Shown here in pieces: positions 12,405-24,420 of a stretch of 64,000 nucleotides of DNA; positions within the stretch are counted from its first letter, which is position 1; the number at the start of each line of letters is the position of its first letter. Source of the stretch: Odobenus rosmarus divergens (Eukaryota; Chordata; Mammalia; Carnivora; Odobenidae); contig NW_004450479.1 in assembly GCF_000321225.1 (NCBI RefSeq), positions 1,951,019-2,015,018 of the forward strand. The letters are read 5' to 3'. Under the pieces are notes generated by a model that saw nothing but the letters and a program-made list of their open reading frames with translations, had not been told where the DNA came from and made no database searches. Both the position numbers and the translations under genes were made by a program.

Positions 12405-12540
12405 ATGTGGCTCTAGCTCCCCAGAGTCTGCTTCCCCCTCTGTAAGGGGTAATGATTGTGCCTGCTCGCAGGGTCCTTGGGAGACCCGGGGTAGCAGGCG
12501 CCTGGCGGGGGCCCCGATCAACAACAGATGCTCATAGCAT
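12405..12540 (+). repeat. MIR fragment
   Basis: TTCCCCCTCTGTAAGGGGTA followed by a TGCCTGCTCGCAGGGTCCTT-like core and a GCGCCTGGC...CAACAACAGATGCTCA tail follow MIR order on the plus strand with heavy divergence. Confidence 0.6.
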
Positions 12541-12949
12541 TCAGTGTTAGTTCTAAACTGATGCAGATGATGACCTCCCTCTCTCTACAGCCACGGATGG
12601 AAGCATGGACACCGTGGACAGGGGTTCCTTCGCCCCTGCTCTGCCCCTTCCCTTCCTCATGGAGACAAAGTGGGGATCAGCACGTGGATCTGGTTTTCAG
12701 CACGGCCGCCTCTCCCCACAGGGAAGTTCCCGAGAGGTGGGATTCCACCTACTGTTTATGAGACTGGCGGCCCCGTTTCTCCACATCCCCAGAGACGACC
12801 ACACTGGGAATGAAAAATGTAAACAGCCAGAAACACAGGAAATGTGTAAGACAAACAAAAGCCTAGAGTGCTCTCCGTCATTACTGAAATACATGGAATA
12901 TATTCCAGTTTTCCCGACCGGCCCCTCTGAACAAGCACGCCCTTCCCCC

Positions 12950-13170
12950 ACCAATCTAATTAAGAGGCAATCAGCGTGTAATCAAAAGTGCCTCAAAGAA
13001 CAGGCAATAAATAGTTCCCATATGCTCAATAAGTGCCCAGGCTGCAGGCAAAATGGTTCTTCAGCAGCGCTGAGGGAGATATCTGCTCTTTGTTAGACAG
13101 AAGCAGAGTCAATTACTGCAATTAAACCCCATAAAAATTCCTTGACTTTAATCAAATAAAAACTTTGAAC
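12950..13170. promoter_or_regulatory. Candidate conserved enhancer with clustered TAAT/ATCAA motifs
   Basis: Non-repetitive AT-rich block holding a TAATTAAG (12958), GTAATCAAAAG (about 12977), CAATTACTGCAATTAAA (13110-13126), TTAATCAAATAAA and an ACTTTGAAC (TCF/LEF-like) motif within 220 bases. Such clusters of homeodomain and HMG-box cores without repeat content are typical of deeply conserved mammalian enhancers. Conservation itself cannot be tested here. Confidence 0.35.
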
Positions 13171-14193
13171 TTCAGGAGTTGGAAGAAACTGTGTACTACC
13201 TGGGGGCAGGGAAAGTGTGAAACGGGTGCAGGGGGGTGTCCAGGGCGCTGGCTGCGGAGCCTGGCTCTGGGCCCCAGCAGTCAGCTACAGCGCTATGGGC
13301 GTGCCTGGGAACCGCGCCTACAGAGCCAGTGCCGCCGTGCCCTCTCAAGATCACGAGGCGAGAAGAATCCTACCCTGAAAAAGGCAGCTGTCCATGGTCC
13401 TGGCTGGGTGTTCTGGACACTATTGGGGGAACCAGGCTGCATTGGGAGAGGCCGCCAGGTGGTCTCCTGATGCCCGCTCCATCCCTCCAAAGAGTGAAAG
13501 CCCCGTGGAGCCCCATCAGGGCCGGAGGTGGGGGGTAACAGTCCTTCCGAGAGTGTGCTCTGCGTCAGAACTGGGCGGCCTGACAGCTCCCGGAAGTGAG
13601 TCCTCAAGCACCCAGGATGTTTCATTTTTGCACAGGGACTCTGGGGGCTGCGAACATGGCAGGGAGCCCCGGAGCTGAGAGCGAGGCAGAGAAGCTGCTC
13701 AGGGCCATGGACAGAGGGACACAGCTGTGTGAGTGAGAGAGAAAAGGGACTTGGCCCACAGTGCTGAAGATGGCAGCACTTGGGAGAACATCGAAGACCT
13801 ATGGAAACCGGACGGTCAAACGTGATGACCGGTGCATGTGGAGCTGCAGCAGGCCGGTGACCCTCTCTAGGCCTCTGGCTATTGGTGCTTATGAGGGGAA
13901 AGGTCCACTCAGGGGACCTGAGCTCCCATGAAAACCCAGCAGCACAATGGTGCTCTCTGCCAGTGTCATATCAGTTGGCTAAAACCGACCGCATTTTCTA
14001 GGGTAAGATCAAAATGAAGGTGGAGTCTTAATTCGGGTTCTCACTCAGCGAGAGTGGGAACGTGAGTCCTGGGAAGTCTGAGGCCGTGGCGGTGGGCTGC
14101 TGGGCTCCATGCGCTCTGGCACCCAGGCACGTGCCAACCCGGGAGAGTCTGCATTCGCACTTCCCACAGCCCGTGAAGTGGCCGCACTGGCGT

Positions 14194-14210
14194 GGGGGGG
14201 GGGGGGGGGG
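14194..14210 (+). repeat. Poly-G tract (17 G)
   Basis: An uninterrupted run of 17 G, rare in mammalian DNA and able to form a G-quadruplex. Length is unreliable in short-read assemblies. Confidence 0.9.
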
Positions 14211-16852
14211 CACGGCGACAGCCTGACCAGCTGATCCGATCCTGGCGGTGTGGAGCAGTGGCTCCCTGCGCTGTGGGCTGCTCAATGAGTCACTGCCCGG
14301 AAAACGTGCCGTGCAGGCAAGAGCTCGGGTTTTCAGGAAACGGGCCTCTGATGGCAGCCGCCCAAGGAGTGGGCTGGCAGGAGAGCCTTCCAAGATTGCA
14401 AGGCCACCATCTGCAGCCATCGCTCAGCGGGAGAGGCGCCCTCGACGGGAACAGAAAGCACAGGTTATTACTGTGGAGAGAGGCGAGGTTTCAGGACCTA
14501 CAGAAATCAAAAGTGAAGGAGAACGAGTCCCTGATGGCTTCACATCAAAAATTCAACAGGAGCCCATGCCGAGCGCTTCGTCATTAGCGCCCCGCCTGAA
14601 GCAAAGTGCAAATGTAGATTACTTTGTGTTTTAACCTCAATTTCTGCTCGGCTTTGTTCCCTTCTTTCCCCTGCTCAAAATTCAACCTCTCCATCACCAC
14701 CCAAGGACTGAATAACTGGATGGCATGTTATTTACTGCAGGCGCTCTTTCCAACAGCCTTGGCTGTGGGCTCCCTGGGAACGCACAGCTTTGGCCTATTT
14801 ACAAGGAGGGGGAGGAGCAAGGGGCACTGTTTTCAGTGTTTTGTCACCAAACCAGCTCTGCTGTAAGCCCACGCAAACAGCGAGCACCCACTCACCTCGG
14901 CAGAGCCTGAGCACAGCTGAGCATGACCTTCTTGGTGTCTGGGCCTCATGTTCTCCCACCTCTGCACCTGATCCCACCCCCTGTTCCCTCACTTCCTGTG
15001 TGGACAGGAGTGTGAGCCAGACACCTGCCACCTGGGGCGTTCCCAGCCTCCCTGGCTGAGATGCATGGGAAACAGCCACCAGGCGACAGCAGAAACGAGC
15101 TCTGCCCGTGGGGCTAGCCACTGCGGGGCAGCTGGAAGCCCGGGTCCTGGCAGCTCACACTCAGGGCACATGGAAAGTGAAAGACTCTCCTTCACGAAGC
15201 CACTGGATTCTGCATTACCAACTAACCTGTATTTCAACCACTATCTCTATCCTCCGGCAGGGGAGGGGTTGGAGGCTTCCCACTGTAGCCGAGTCAGTGT
15301 ATCAGCAGGGGTGAGGCTGCAGGCCCCACATCAATGCCCACCCGGTATTTATACCCCGTATTTCTGACCGCTGACTTTGATTTTATAAAGAAATAAAGAT
15401 TATCACCATCTCAGGTGGTTTCCTACTCCCTAGATCTACACTGTGGTAGCATGGCTGAACTTGAAGCCTTCCTACTAAATTCATCTGGAACACCAGGACA
15501 GTCCAGAAAGCACGGCTGTGCCTCATCTATTTAGAAACCATCTTAGCAAACGCAGGAACTGGAACCAAAGCAGGGCTGACACCCCATGTCTGGGAAATGC
15601 AAGTGCAAACAAACACTTCCCCCAAGCCCCGGAAAGAGAGACGAAACACGCAAGCCTGACTTTCACGCTCTCTTCCCACCTTTACGCTCGTCGGTTTTTT
15701 TAGTGTGTGGCCGAGTGTGTATGGGACCAAGACTTTGTCACCGTGGACACTCCCCTGGGAAGCAAACACTGTCTGTGTGGGTGTTCTGGCCGCCCCTGGT
15801 GTGAACAGAGAGCAAGGCTCGTCCAAGATGGCCCCATGGGAAAGCCGCAAGTGGACATTAAAGCCAGTCAATGCAAGGGGACTAGGACTTAGGTCACTTT
15901 TGACAGAGAACTTGGGAAAACCATTTTGAAAACTGGCATCACTCCTAATGTGGGGGGTGCTGGGGTCTATTTATCACTCAGTGAATCCCCTTGAATTCTC
16001 TGTGTGCTCAAGGAATTTGCCCCGGCCAGAAACCCCCATGTCTCCATGTGCTTTGGTGGCAGTGATGGGAGGGAGCGCCAGCGTGGTGGGTCCCATGGCA
16101 GGCCAGCTGCTCATTCAGGAGCCCAGGACCATGGTGCTGCCTCAGCACAGACGTGGGAGCCGGGAGGGCCTGCACTGGGAGAAGCTGCCAGGCGCTGAGG
16201 GCAACTGATCAACCAGACAACATTTCTGGCCATTACTGCTTCGTTATGTTCCTACGAGCATCTCCTTCTTGAAATCTAGAGCCTGATTTCACATTCAGCT
16301 CCTTATCAAAGTCGGTTAATGGTATAATTTTCAACATTTAATGGGATTGACTAATGTTTACTCTTTGGCCACAGACTCATGCTGGCACTCTCGTTAGGAA
16401 AACCCCATCTGGAGGAAACGTGTGTCGTACGCACATGATTCTCCTCCTTGGAAATCTCATCACCACTGATTTCTGTAAGAGAACCCTGTAGTTTTACTTA
16501 CACGGCATTTCTCAGCATATCAGGACAGGAAGCCATGATCTCAAGCCTTTCAAAAAAAGATTCCAATTGGAGAGGACCCTTGGATGCGCACAGTGAAGCA
16601 GGACGGGCTCATGGAAGGAGAGCACAGGCCGTCGTGCCAAGAAGTGGGCAGGCGGCACCACCATGGATGCCTCCCCACTGCATGGCTACCAGGCTTCAAG
16701 GGCCCAGGGGGCATCAAGGTGCTGAATTCCCCCTTTCACCCCAAGGTAATCCATGGTCATGGTCTCCTGAAGCGTCCCTAGTGGGCTGCAATGGGGCCCC
16801 CATGGGTTTGGTCTGGTCCTCAAAAAGTTTTTTCAAAGTACTGTATTGGCTA

Positions 16853-17086
16853 TAAACATATATACATACGTATGTATGTATTTAGATTTACTTATTTATG
16901 TGAGAGAGATAGAGAACACATGTGCACGTGCGCGGGGGCAGGCAGGGGAGAGGGAGAGAAAATCCCAAGCACATTCCCCGCTGAGCGCAGAGCCCCCCAC
17001 GCGGCTCGATCTCACGACCCTGAGATCATGACCTGAGCCGAAATCAAGAGTTAGATGCTTAACGAACAGAGCCACCCAGGCGCCCC
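16853..17086 (-). mobile_element. Can-SINE (carnivore tRNA-derived SINE), full length
   Basis: Read on the minus strand it begins GGGGCGCCTGGGTGGCTC, continues through the TCATGATC and GATCGAGCC region (tRNA-like B box) and the CT-rich middle, and ends in a TA-rich tail that has expanded into ATACATACGTATGTATG. TGGCTAT occurs at both edges (16846-16852 and 17087-17093) as a likely target-site duplication. Moderate divergence from the younger copies in this window. Confidence 0.93.
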
Positions 17087-17824
17087 TGGCTATCTACATT
17101 TTAAAATAAGGAAGTTGTAAGTGAAAATATGAATTTATGGCCACTCTTTAAAAAGTTACTGTGGGCTCAAACTGCCATCAGGAGCAGCACTGGGGCTGAG
17201 TACCAACGATGCAGGCCTGCCGTCAGCAGCCGGTGCGACCAATGGCCCTCCCGCCCCTCATTGCTGTCCCACAGGACCGACAGACACCCTTCCGGGTCGG
17301 CCACCAGAGTAGACCGGGCACAAGGACACTCCTGCTGCCTGAAGCCCTTCAAGGCTCACTGCCCCCAAATTCTGCCCCAACAGAGAATGCACTCTCGGGT
17401 GTCGGGCCACTCTGCGCCCCGCTGCAGATTTCCTGCAAAGCCATCCTTCTATGGTCCATGCCCCTGACGGGGGTCTCCTCCCACAGGTGGCAGATGGCAC
17501 ACCAGGGCCCTTACGACCGGAGTCTGCGTGTGCTGCCGGTGCGAGGGGCCCTGTGCAGGGGATGGACATGAACCTGGGCAGGCCACGTCCCCTCTCTCGA
17601 CACGGCCCGATGGGTCACTCACCCACAGTCCCCTCCGGCCTGTCCAGCACCGCCCATGCTGTGGCTTCCTGTCCCACCACACGCCCTCACGGAGGAGCCC
17701 CCTGCTTCGGAGATGCCAAGTCGTCCCTCTTGGCCAGGAAGGGACAGTGGCTCCGGACACGCCACACCTGCCTTCCGAGCCTGTTCCCTCGTGCACTAAG
17801 CTGAGAAAAGGTCTGTCGCCAGAC

Positions 17825-17905
17825 TGCTGAGGATTAGTAAGATAATGCACGCTAAGCACCCGGTAAAGGGCCTGGCACTTAGTCGGTGCTCAACAAACGG
17901 CAACC
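17825..17905 (+). repeat. MIR 3' fragment
   Basis: TAAGCACCCGGTAAAGGGCC then TGGCACTTAGTCGGTGCTCA and ACAAACGGCAACCA reproduce the conserved MIR 3' end (…CCTGGCACATAGTAGGTGCTCAATAAA-like). Confidence 0.8.
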
Positions 17906-18097
17906 ATTCACACTGTCACCTGCACGTGAACTGCCCTGAACCTTCGCACTTCTGGGGTCTGCTGGATGCACGCCCAGCAGGCTAACCACAGAGCTCGCAC
18001 CAGCACCTCCCGCCGCCCGTGGGCCTGCTCTCGGGGTTGGTCACGGGCAGCACTTCCCAGGCAGAGCCCTGGAGAAGGCCCACTGTCCAGCCTGTCC

Positions 18098-18300
18098 TTC
18101 ATACGCTGGACGTAATCAGTCACCAAGCCCCGTCCAACTCAGCAGATAAAACACTCCGGTTCCTCACATCAAGCCACACTGCCACGGCCAGGACCCCAGC
18201 ACAACATGCTGCTCAATCCCAGCTGCTTCTGACACCGTTCCTTCCGCATCACCAGCTGGGGTCCTGGCTCCTGGCCCGCCCCGCTCGCCACAAGCACACG
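18098..18300 (+). repeat. Possible L2 fragment
   Basis: TAATCAGTCACCAAGCCCCG TCC and the later GCCACTGCCACGGCCA and CAGCTGCTTCTGACACC stretches resemble the part of L2 upstream of its 3' end. Divergent; boundaries approximate. Confidence 0.4.
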
Positions 18301-20329
18301 AGGCTCATTCTCTGCAGCTCTGGCCACAGCCACACCCCTGCCCCCTGCTCCAGGGGGGTTCCACTTCTCAGCTCTCCCAACCATACCCCTCCTCTCACCT
18401 GCAGGATGTGGCCCAGCATTACATCATCTGCATGTCCTCCTGGTTCTGTGAGCTGTGGGCACTCTTCCTTGCAGTGCATGCACTGTGTAACAACCCCCTT
18501 CTCTAGGCTGCAATCCCCTTTGGGGCAAGACCTCATTTTTGATGTTTGGGTGTCTCCACACCTAAACCCAGTGCACCGTGGGGCTTTGCCCACCTCCATC
18601 TCCTCGGGCTCAGACAGGACACTCGCACTTGCACTGGACACGGGCTGCTCGACCAGGCCAGGACATCTGCAGGTACGGGGAGGTGAGTCAGGACCCAGAG
18701 CTCCCAGGCAGGGCTGGTGCGAGTGGACTGGAAGCTCTGTGGGGAAGCTGCCCAGCAGGCTGTCTTGATTGGTACCAGGAGCCTCTCGGGTTCTGCTGAG
18801 GGCAGAGGGCCAAGGAGCCCCCAGCCTCCTTCTGACCAGGGCCCATCCCTCCACAGAAAGGCTTTTCTTTACGAGTGCTCCTCAGCTGCATTCAAGCTCC
18901 ATGATGACGAAGGCTGTGCTGGTCTTTCCCAGGCTGGGTCCCCAGGACCTGACAGTCAATAGGCATTGGGACATTATTTCATACTTTTCTAGAATGGCTT
19001 TTTATAACCTTTATGAGGCCCACCTAATGCCCTGTGCTTGGCAGGAGTGCAAGCTATCCCCACAATGGGCTGTTTCAAGGAAAATCCTATTTGCCGTACA
19101 AACTCGGGACTGAGTCTAATGTGTGTGCATGATTTCCATCTTGGAATTTTAATCAGCTCTTGTCACAACATTTGAAACATATCAAGTGAGACCAAGTCCC
19201 AGCACCAAACCTTAAGGGATTCTACTAGTCACACGTGTTTTGTGCAAAGAAGTACTCAACAATTTCTTCTATCTCCAGTTTTGTATTTTGACAAATGACT
19301 TAATCATAGTGACTCAATTGTTAAAAAATAGCTTTTGGTGTCTCAAAAGCTTAAAAGAAATCTACATGCAGCCTTTAAATTACAAAAGCAATTATCTGCC
19401 AACCTTTAAAATGGAGAGCCCGCCCTCTGCTCCAAGGCCCAGGCACCCCACCACTTACCCTGCCCCGGGTCGCCACTCTGTTCCACCTTTTTCTCTGTGC
19501 ATGATATATATTGTAACAGGGATGGGATTCTGTTGTTGCTACAGCTTGGGATCTGCTCTCATCACCTAAACACATTTTGCCTAGTAGTAAATAATTTTCA
19601 CAAACATAATTTTAAGATTGCTTACACTCTTTCAAGTACACGTACCTTAATTACACACCTGCTCTGTTAGGTACCAGGGTTAGTCCCATTTCTCCCTTTT
19701 ACAGCTAAAATTCTGACAAATGGCTTTATTTGTCAAATCTTTGAAAATGTCTCATGTTCCTTGGTTCTTCCTCAGCACCTGCCGAATCACCCTCCTGAGC
19801 TGGGACAGGAAGATGCAAAGTGGACGGCACAGGCAGGGGCAGGGACCAGGGAGCCTGAGGCCAGCAAAGCCATGACCGGCGGCAGAGGTGCAGGGTCAGG
19901 TGGTTCCCAGGCATTCATGGGTAGGACACGGCAAGACAAATCAGATTCCAGAATGGTTGCTGATGCCGGGCCACTTCCAATGTCCAGCTGAAGGAAGAGG
20001 CCCAGAGCTCTGTCCCCGCAAGTGAGGCTGGCTGAACGCTGGCATGGGAGGGGACTGAGCTGAACATGTACTACAGAAGGGATTTGGGCAGCAAGGTCCT
20101 TCTGGTGGAATCCAGCCGGCCTGCCTCACCCAGCAGGGCACAGGGCCACTCCTCCACCGCGACAGCTTCCTGACAGATGATGGAGATACTGTGACTACCC
20201 GGTGTCTACCCATGTCCTCTGTCACACATCTAGAAGCCTGCATGCATGTACACACATGTACCGATGAGTCTGAGCACAGCCATCTGGGCCTGCGCTGCCT
20301 GTCAGTGGTGGCCAGGCCCTGCCGTGTGG

Positions 20330-20445
20330 CTACTTGCTCACCTCCCTGTGTCTCATGTGCTTACCTGCAAAATGGGGCTGTTGGCAATAACATGTCTGTC
20401 ACGAGGGGCATGACTTAGTACATGGAAAGCATTTACAACATACGA
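20330..20445 (+). repeat. MIR fragment
   Basis: CTCATGTGCTTACCTGCAAA then ATGGGGCTGTTGGCAATAAC and CATGGAAAGCATTTAC keep MIR order. No target-site duplication found. Confidence 0.6.
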
Positions 20446-22330
20446 CCCATAGGACACCACTGGTGTGATTATTTTTATATTGAGCACCTTTTGATCTTCT
20501 GCTGTGACTTGTCTGTGTCTCTGCCTCAGTAAAGACCACGGCACACCATCTTGTCACCCGCCCACACCCTGCCTTCTGTGCATAATTCCCACTGACTCTC
20601 CAGCTGTCTGCCTGCAGTAAGATGCTGCTCATGCTGCAGACTCTGACGGTGGCCGCCAGGATGGCTACCTCCTGGGCGCCCCTCGGACGGACCTGGGACT
20701 GACTTCCAACAGAATTCAGCAAAGGGGATGCTGTTCCCAATGCCATGTCACAGCGTGTAAGACTGCCGTGCCCTTGCTGGTTGAGGAGGCTCGAGGCACA
20801 CAGGGGACCCCATGTGGCAGGGACTGTGGGTCCTTGCAGCCTGGTGAGACCCCCAGCAGACCAGCCCCCCGCCCCACAGAAACATCATAACCATGTGTGC
20901 TTTAAGCCACAGAGCGGGCAGGAATGTGGCTGTTCAGCAACAGGTAATGAATATACTCCGTGACTCTTCTTCAGACTGCAGGATTTCTATTTCTAAGTAG
21001 AAGAATGCATCCATTGGAGAAACAGCCAACAGGCTTTCTCATAACATGCATTTAGTTTGTCGGCTGGTTTCTGTGTTCCCTTTCATTTTGGCACAGGGGC
21101 TCTGGCTTTTAGTCACCCTTCCTGTGCTAAGCCCGAGTTCAGTGGGAGCCACGGATGCCTCACCTGTCCCTTCCCACCAGGTGGAGAGCTGACAAAATGG
21201 CTTCTTCCTTTCACATGAAACACCAGAATGGCACACAAGATATATACTTAAGGTTCAGGTTCAAAGAGAAAAAAAAAAAAAAAATCCAAAGCACCTAAGT
21301 TCCCTTGGCCATGAAGGGAAAACCAAACCCGCCAGCCGCAGCCGGTCCACAGGGTCCTCCATACTGGGGCCCAGAGCTGCTGGAGGCAGCCAGGCCCACT
21401 GTCGGCAGCCACCAAGGAGTGCTTCCGCTTCTCCTCCCTGGCTTGCTTTTACCTTAAATCTTTCCTCCAAAAATGTCTATCGAGCTACATTATGGAAAGA
21501 CCATAACGCACAGCAAAACAGGCCGGAGAGTAAGGAGGAGGGAGGGCGGGAGAGGAGGTGTACCTCTACCCCCTCCCGCTTTTCCCGCTGGCGGGACTCC
21601 TTCCATGGGACGGTCACAAGGCGGCAGGGCGGCGTCTGTCCTCAGCTCGGGAGCACTGGGGTGGCACTGTCACAGTCTGACTTCTAAGGACATGCTCATG
21701 CGAACAAAAATCACTCCCAGTAGCTGGTGGGGGCTGGACCGTCCTGCGGTCCCTGTGACACACCTCGTAGGTTGTGGTGACAAGCGCCATAGAACCAACT
21801 GGAAAGAGGCTCATTTTTCTGGATGAGGAAAGAATATGTGCTTTAAGGGAACAGGCTGGACAGGAAACAGGAAGTTGGAGGCCTCGAGGAGACCCAATTC
21901 CACTTCATGCTTCCACCTCTCAGAAAGGACCCATAAGATAGCAGGAGCCCAGCACAGTGGCCTGGCCCTCTCAGGATGACGAAAACTGTTCTTAAGGGTC
22001 ACCCCACCCTCAGAGTAGCACAGGGTCAAGGGTCGGCTCAGCAGGGCCGCCGAGACCGTGCTGCTGGTTGACTTTGCTCTCCGCCCAACCCTGCTGCCTC
22101 CCGTGCCAGGTCTCAGACTCACTTCTCCTCTGCTATCACCCCGTTTTCGTACTGCCCCAAACTGCTCGTGGTACAAAAACAAGGAAACAGGAAGAAACCA
22201 ATGCCTTCCGATACAATATATGAATTAAAGACAATTCACAGTAGTACCCTTGTTACTACTCTTACTAGTAGCATAAGCAGCAACAGTCCCATTTGGGGGG
22301 AACTATGATCAATGGTCATGAAGACCTCAC

Positions 22331-22398
22331 CCGTGTGCGGTGGGTGCACGTGTGTGTGCGGTGGGTGCACCTGTGTGTGCATGGGTGCACGCGTGTGT
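22331..22398 (+). repeat. Short tandem repeat, unit ~22 bp, ~3 copies
   Basis: GTGTGCGGTGGGTGCACGTG recurs with small changes (…GGTGGGTGCACCTGTG, …CATGGGTGCACGCGTG). It lies about 430 bases from the residue 331-379 exon, on its downstream (transcript) side. Confidence 0.8.
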
Positions 22399-22830
22399 TG
22401 CTTCTGTGACATAAGCACAGTTGGTCACGAATCCAACAGTCTTAATCAGGTGGAGAAATGTGACATTCTTCATAACCCCACCAGCAGTTTCTCCTCTCAG
22501 TACTGGTCCCTGCAGGGTTAGAAGCTCACGTATGAGCCTCTCCTGCCCCGAGTTACAGGATCGGTAACATCTGGGCGTGCTGGTCCCGCTCCATCTTCAA
22601 AGACCCTCCAAGGCACCTGTGCCCCGAAGGAGACACGTTTCCCATTTGCAGAAAGCTTTAGGGAGGACTTTACCTACTTGTTAACACCACTTGGGTCTCC
22701 AAGTTGGTGGCAAGTCTTCCTATTTTGCTTCACGTAATTCCATTAAACTTGTCCTACCATAGAGATGGACAGAAACCAAGACATTCAGAGAATATCACAT
22801 CGTCGGGTACAGCCCGGCCGGGACACTTAC

Positions 22831-22975
22831 CACATTGCGTGCATGTAAGTGGGGGGCAGGCGTGGGCTGCTGACGGGGGTGCAGTTATAGGACCTCATGA
22901 TCCTTTCTGCCAGGAGAAAATTTCGAAACAGACTAGCCACCAAGAGGTCCTGTCTGAAGAGCTTTTGGAAGAGAT
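22831..22975 (-). CDS. RPTOR: RPTOR internal exon, residues ~331-379
   Basis: The longest exon here (145 nt) starts with two bases of Asp331, continues [19 protein letters not shown], then [20 protein letters not shown] and PPTYMHAM, and ends with two bases of Trp379. In Raptor this is where the caspase-like N-terminal domain gives way to the alpha-solenoid of armadillo/HEAT-type helices. Family structures place the groove that receives TOS-motif substrates at the interface of these two domains; I do not assign contact residues. Minus-strand acceptor: T-rich tract ending TGCCCTCAG. Donor: TG|GTAAGTG. The two-base end of the Trp codon is completed by the first base of the exon at 11700-11775. 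No stop or frameshift is present. Confidence 0.97.
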
Positions 22976-23524
22976 CTGAGGGCAGATAAAACAAAAAGGT
23001 ATCTTCAGTGACTCACGTCTAGCGTTTAAAGCCAAATACACAAATTTACCTCCATCAGAATTTTTTACAAGCAGGTTGGCCTAATAGGCACTTTTCCCAT
23101 TGGCAATACACACACATTCACATGCATTAAGTACAGACACCAAACCCCAGCCAGTCATTAATGAAAAAAATACAATAAGTCTTATAATAGCTGGTTTTAA
23201 GAAAAAATCTGGTTTTAAAAAAATCTGGATCGTTGTGCCAATTTTTATGAAGAAAAGTGAGTCCTGAGTCCACCTAGAAAAGAATACACTAACGTCGGAG
23301 TGAAAGCTCAGGTGGGGCTTCGTGTCCACACTGTTCGTGGTGCCTGACCCGTGGTGACTCACGGAAACCTCCGGAGGCCCTTGCCTCCTCCTCCTGCCCC
23401 CTCAGCTTTCCTCACTGACAAAACCTCCCTGCTTCCGTTTCGCCTCCCTCATTCCAAGGGCCAGCATCTCCCAACTGCAAGGCAGCAGCCCTCCCCTGCC
23501 CCTGCCCGGCCCGGGCAGCCTCAC
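22976..23524 (-). other. RPTOR: Short RPTOR intron (549 bp)
   Basis: Separates the residue 297-331 and 331-379 exons. It has A/T-rich stretches and no recognisable repeat. Its short length relative to the neighbouring 11- and 29-kb introns suggests the two exons act as a spliced pair. Confidence 0.95.
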
Positions 23525-23625
23525 CCCGAGGGAGCACATTCCACGCGATGGTGTCTGTGATTGCCGTGAAGATCCAATTCAGTTCTCCCAGAGGGGTCCT
23601 CCGGTCATTCAGCCGGCCGGGAATC
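23525..23625 (-). CDS. RPTOR: RPTOR internal exon, residues ~297-331
   Basis: The 101-nt exon gives the last base of Lys297, then residues from [14 protein letters not shown] through [14 protein letters not shown] to LPR330, and the first base of Asp331. This is one of the most conserved blocks of Raptor N-terminal domains and was the first clue to the gene's identity. On the minus strand the acceptor is TCTCCTAG with a plausible branch point (CACTAAT) about 20 bases upstream. The donor reads GG|GTGAGG, which departs from consensus at +6 and is the weakest donor of the five. Only 549 bp separate it from the next exon. The two exons together are 246 nt, so joint skipping would be in frame, while skipping this exon alone would shift the frame. 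Confidence 0.97.
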
Positions 23626-23714
23626 CTAGGAGACACGGTGTGCTTTCATTAGTGACTATCCAGAGAGTCCCGGCTACTGCACACGAGTGGAGAGAGGAGA
23701 GGGTGGAAAGAAAA

Positions 23715-23785
23715 GAGGCGGGGGAGACACAAAGCTCGGAGCGGAGGCGGGGGAGACACAAAGCTCGGAGCGGAGGCAGGGGAGG
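23715..23785 (+). repeat. 29-bp tandem repeat, 2.4 copies
   Basis: Two perfect 29-bp units (23715-23743 and 23744-23772), each starting GAGGCGGGGGAGACACAAAG, followed by a partial third copy. Identity of the two units indicates a recent duplication. It lies about 90 bases upstream, in transcript terms, of the residue 297-331 exon acceptor. Confidence 0.93.
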
Positions 23786-24089
23786 CTTGCCGCTGGGAGA
23801 ACAGCATCACCTCTTAGAGCGCATTCTCCATCCTCACCTCCCTCCCCTCGGGTGCCCCCAATGTATGGAACAGACCCTGTGGCTTCACACACCACTCTTG
23901 TGGATTTTACGTAGAAGAGATGGGCTGTGGAAGGGCCCAAAGGGCAGCCCCTGGCATCTGCTACAGAGGAACCCGGCCATTCTTCCATTCCACATCCTAC
24001 CGGCCCTGTGGCTCCAGGCTGCGGAAGTGCACTTTCAACTGGACTGCTGTGGAAGGAGAGCTCGTCCTCTGAGGTCAACTTACCTTCAG

Positions 24090-24420
24090 TTCACTCATCA
24101 AATCTCTGAGCACCTACTCTAGGGCCCAGTGCTGTTCTAGTGCTGGGGTGTAGTGGGTGGGGCTCCCAGTCGGCTGCGGAGGGCACACAGGAAGCCAGTA
24201 ACCAAGCGCAGCCGTAAAGGCACAGAGACAAGGCCCACAGAGCGCGGCAGGAGGGGCGGGGTCCAGAGTGCGAGCCACGGGCGGAGGTGAGACGGCCTCA
24301 CGGAGAAGGTGACACTGCAGCACGGGCCGCACTCGAGGAGGTGAGGGAGGGGGCTGAGTCCACACCAGAGGGAGACCAAGCCAGGCAGAGCCCGGAGGTG
24401 TGCTCGTGCTGGCCGTGCAG
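24090..24420 (+). repeat. Ancient dispersed repeat, family not assigned
   Basis: TCTGAGCACCTACTCTAGGG then CCCAGTGCTGTTCTAGTGCTGGGGTG, and later GGAGGTGAGGGAGG and CCAGGCAGAGCCC, follow the order of an old mammalian-wide repeat found in many introns. I do not trust my memory of its name enough to give one. Confidence 0.45.

Larger units (their letters stand above)
11776..22830 (-). other. RPTOR: RPTOR intron between the residue 331-379 and 379-404 exons
   Basis: An 11.1-kb intron. It contains MIR pieces (12405-12540, 17825-17905, 20330-20445), a TAAT-rich candidate enhancer (12950-13170), a poly-G tract (14194-14210), one SINE on the minus strand (16853-17086), a possible L2 piece (18098-18300) and a GTGTGC tandem repeat (22331-22398). 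The stretches 13200-14190, 14210-16850, 18550-20330 and 20450-22330 show no gene or repeat I can name. Confidence 0.85.

Noticed and set aside
18019..18768. 249-codon open frame on the plus strand
   Set aside because: Partly overlaps probable L2 sequence and has no recognisable domain.
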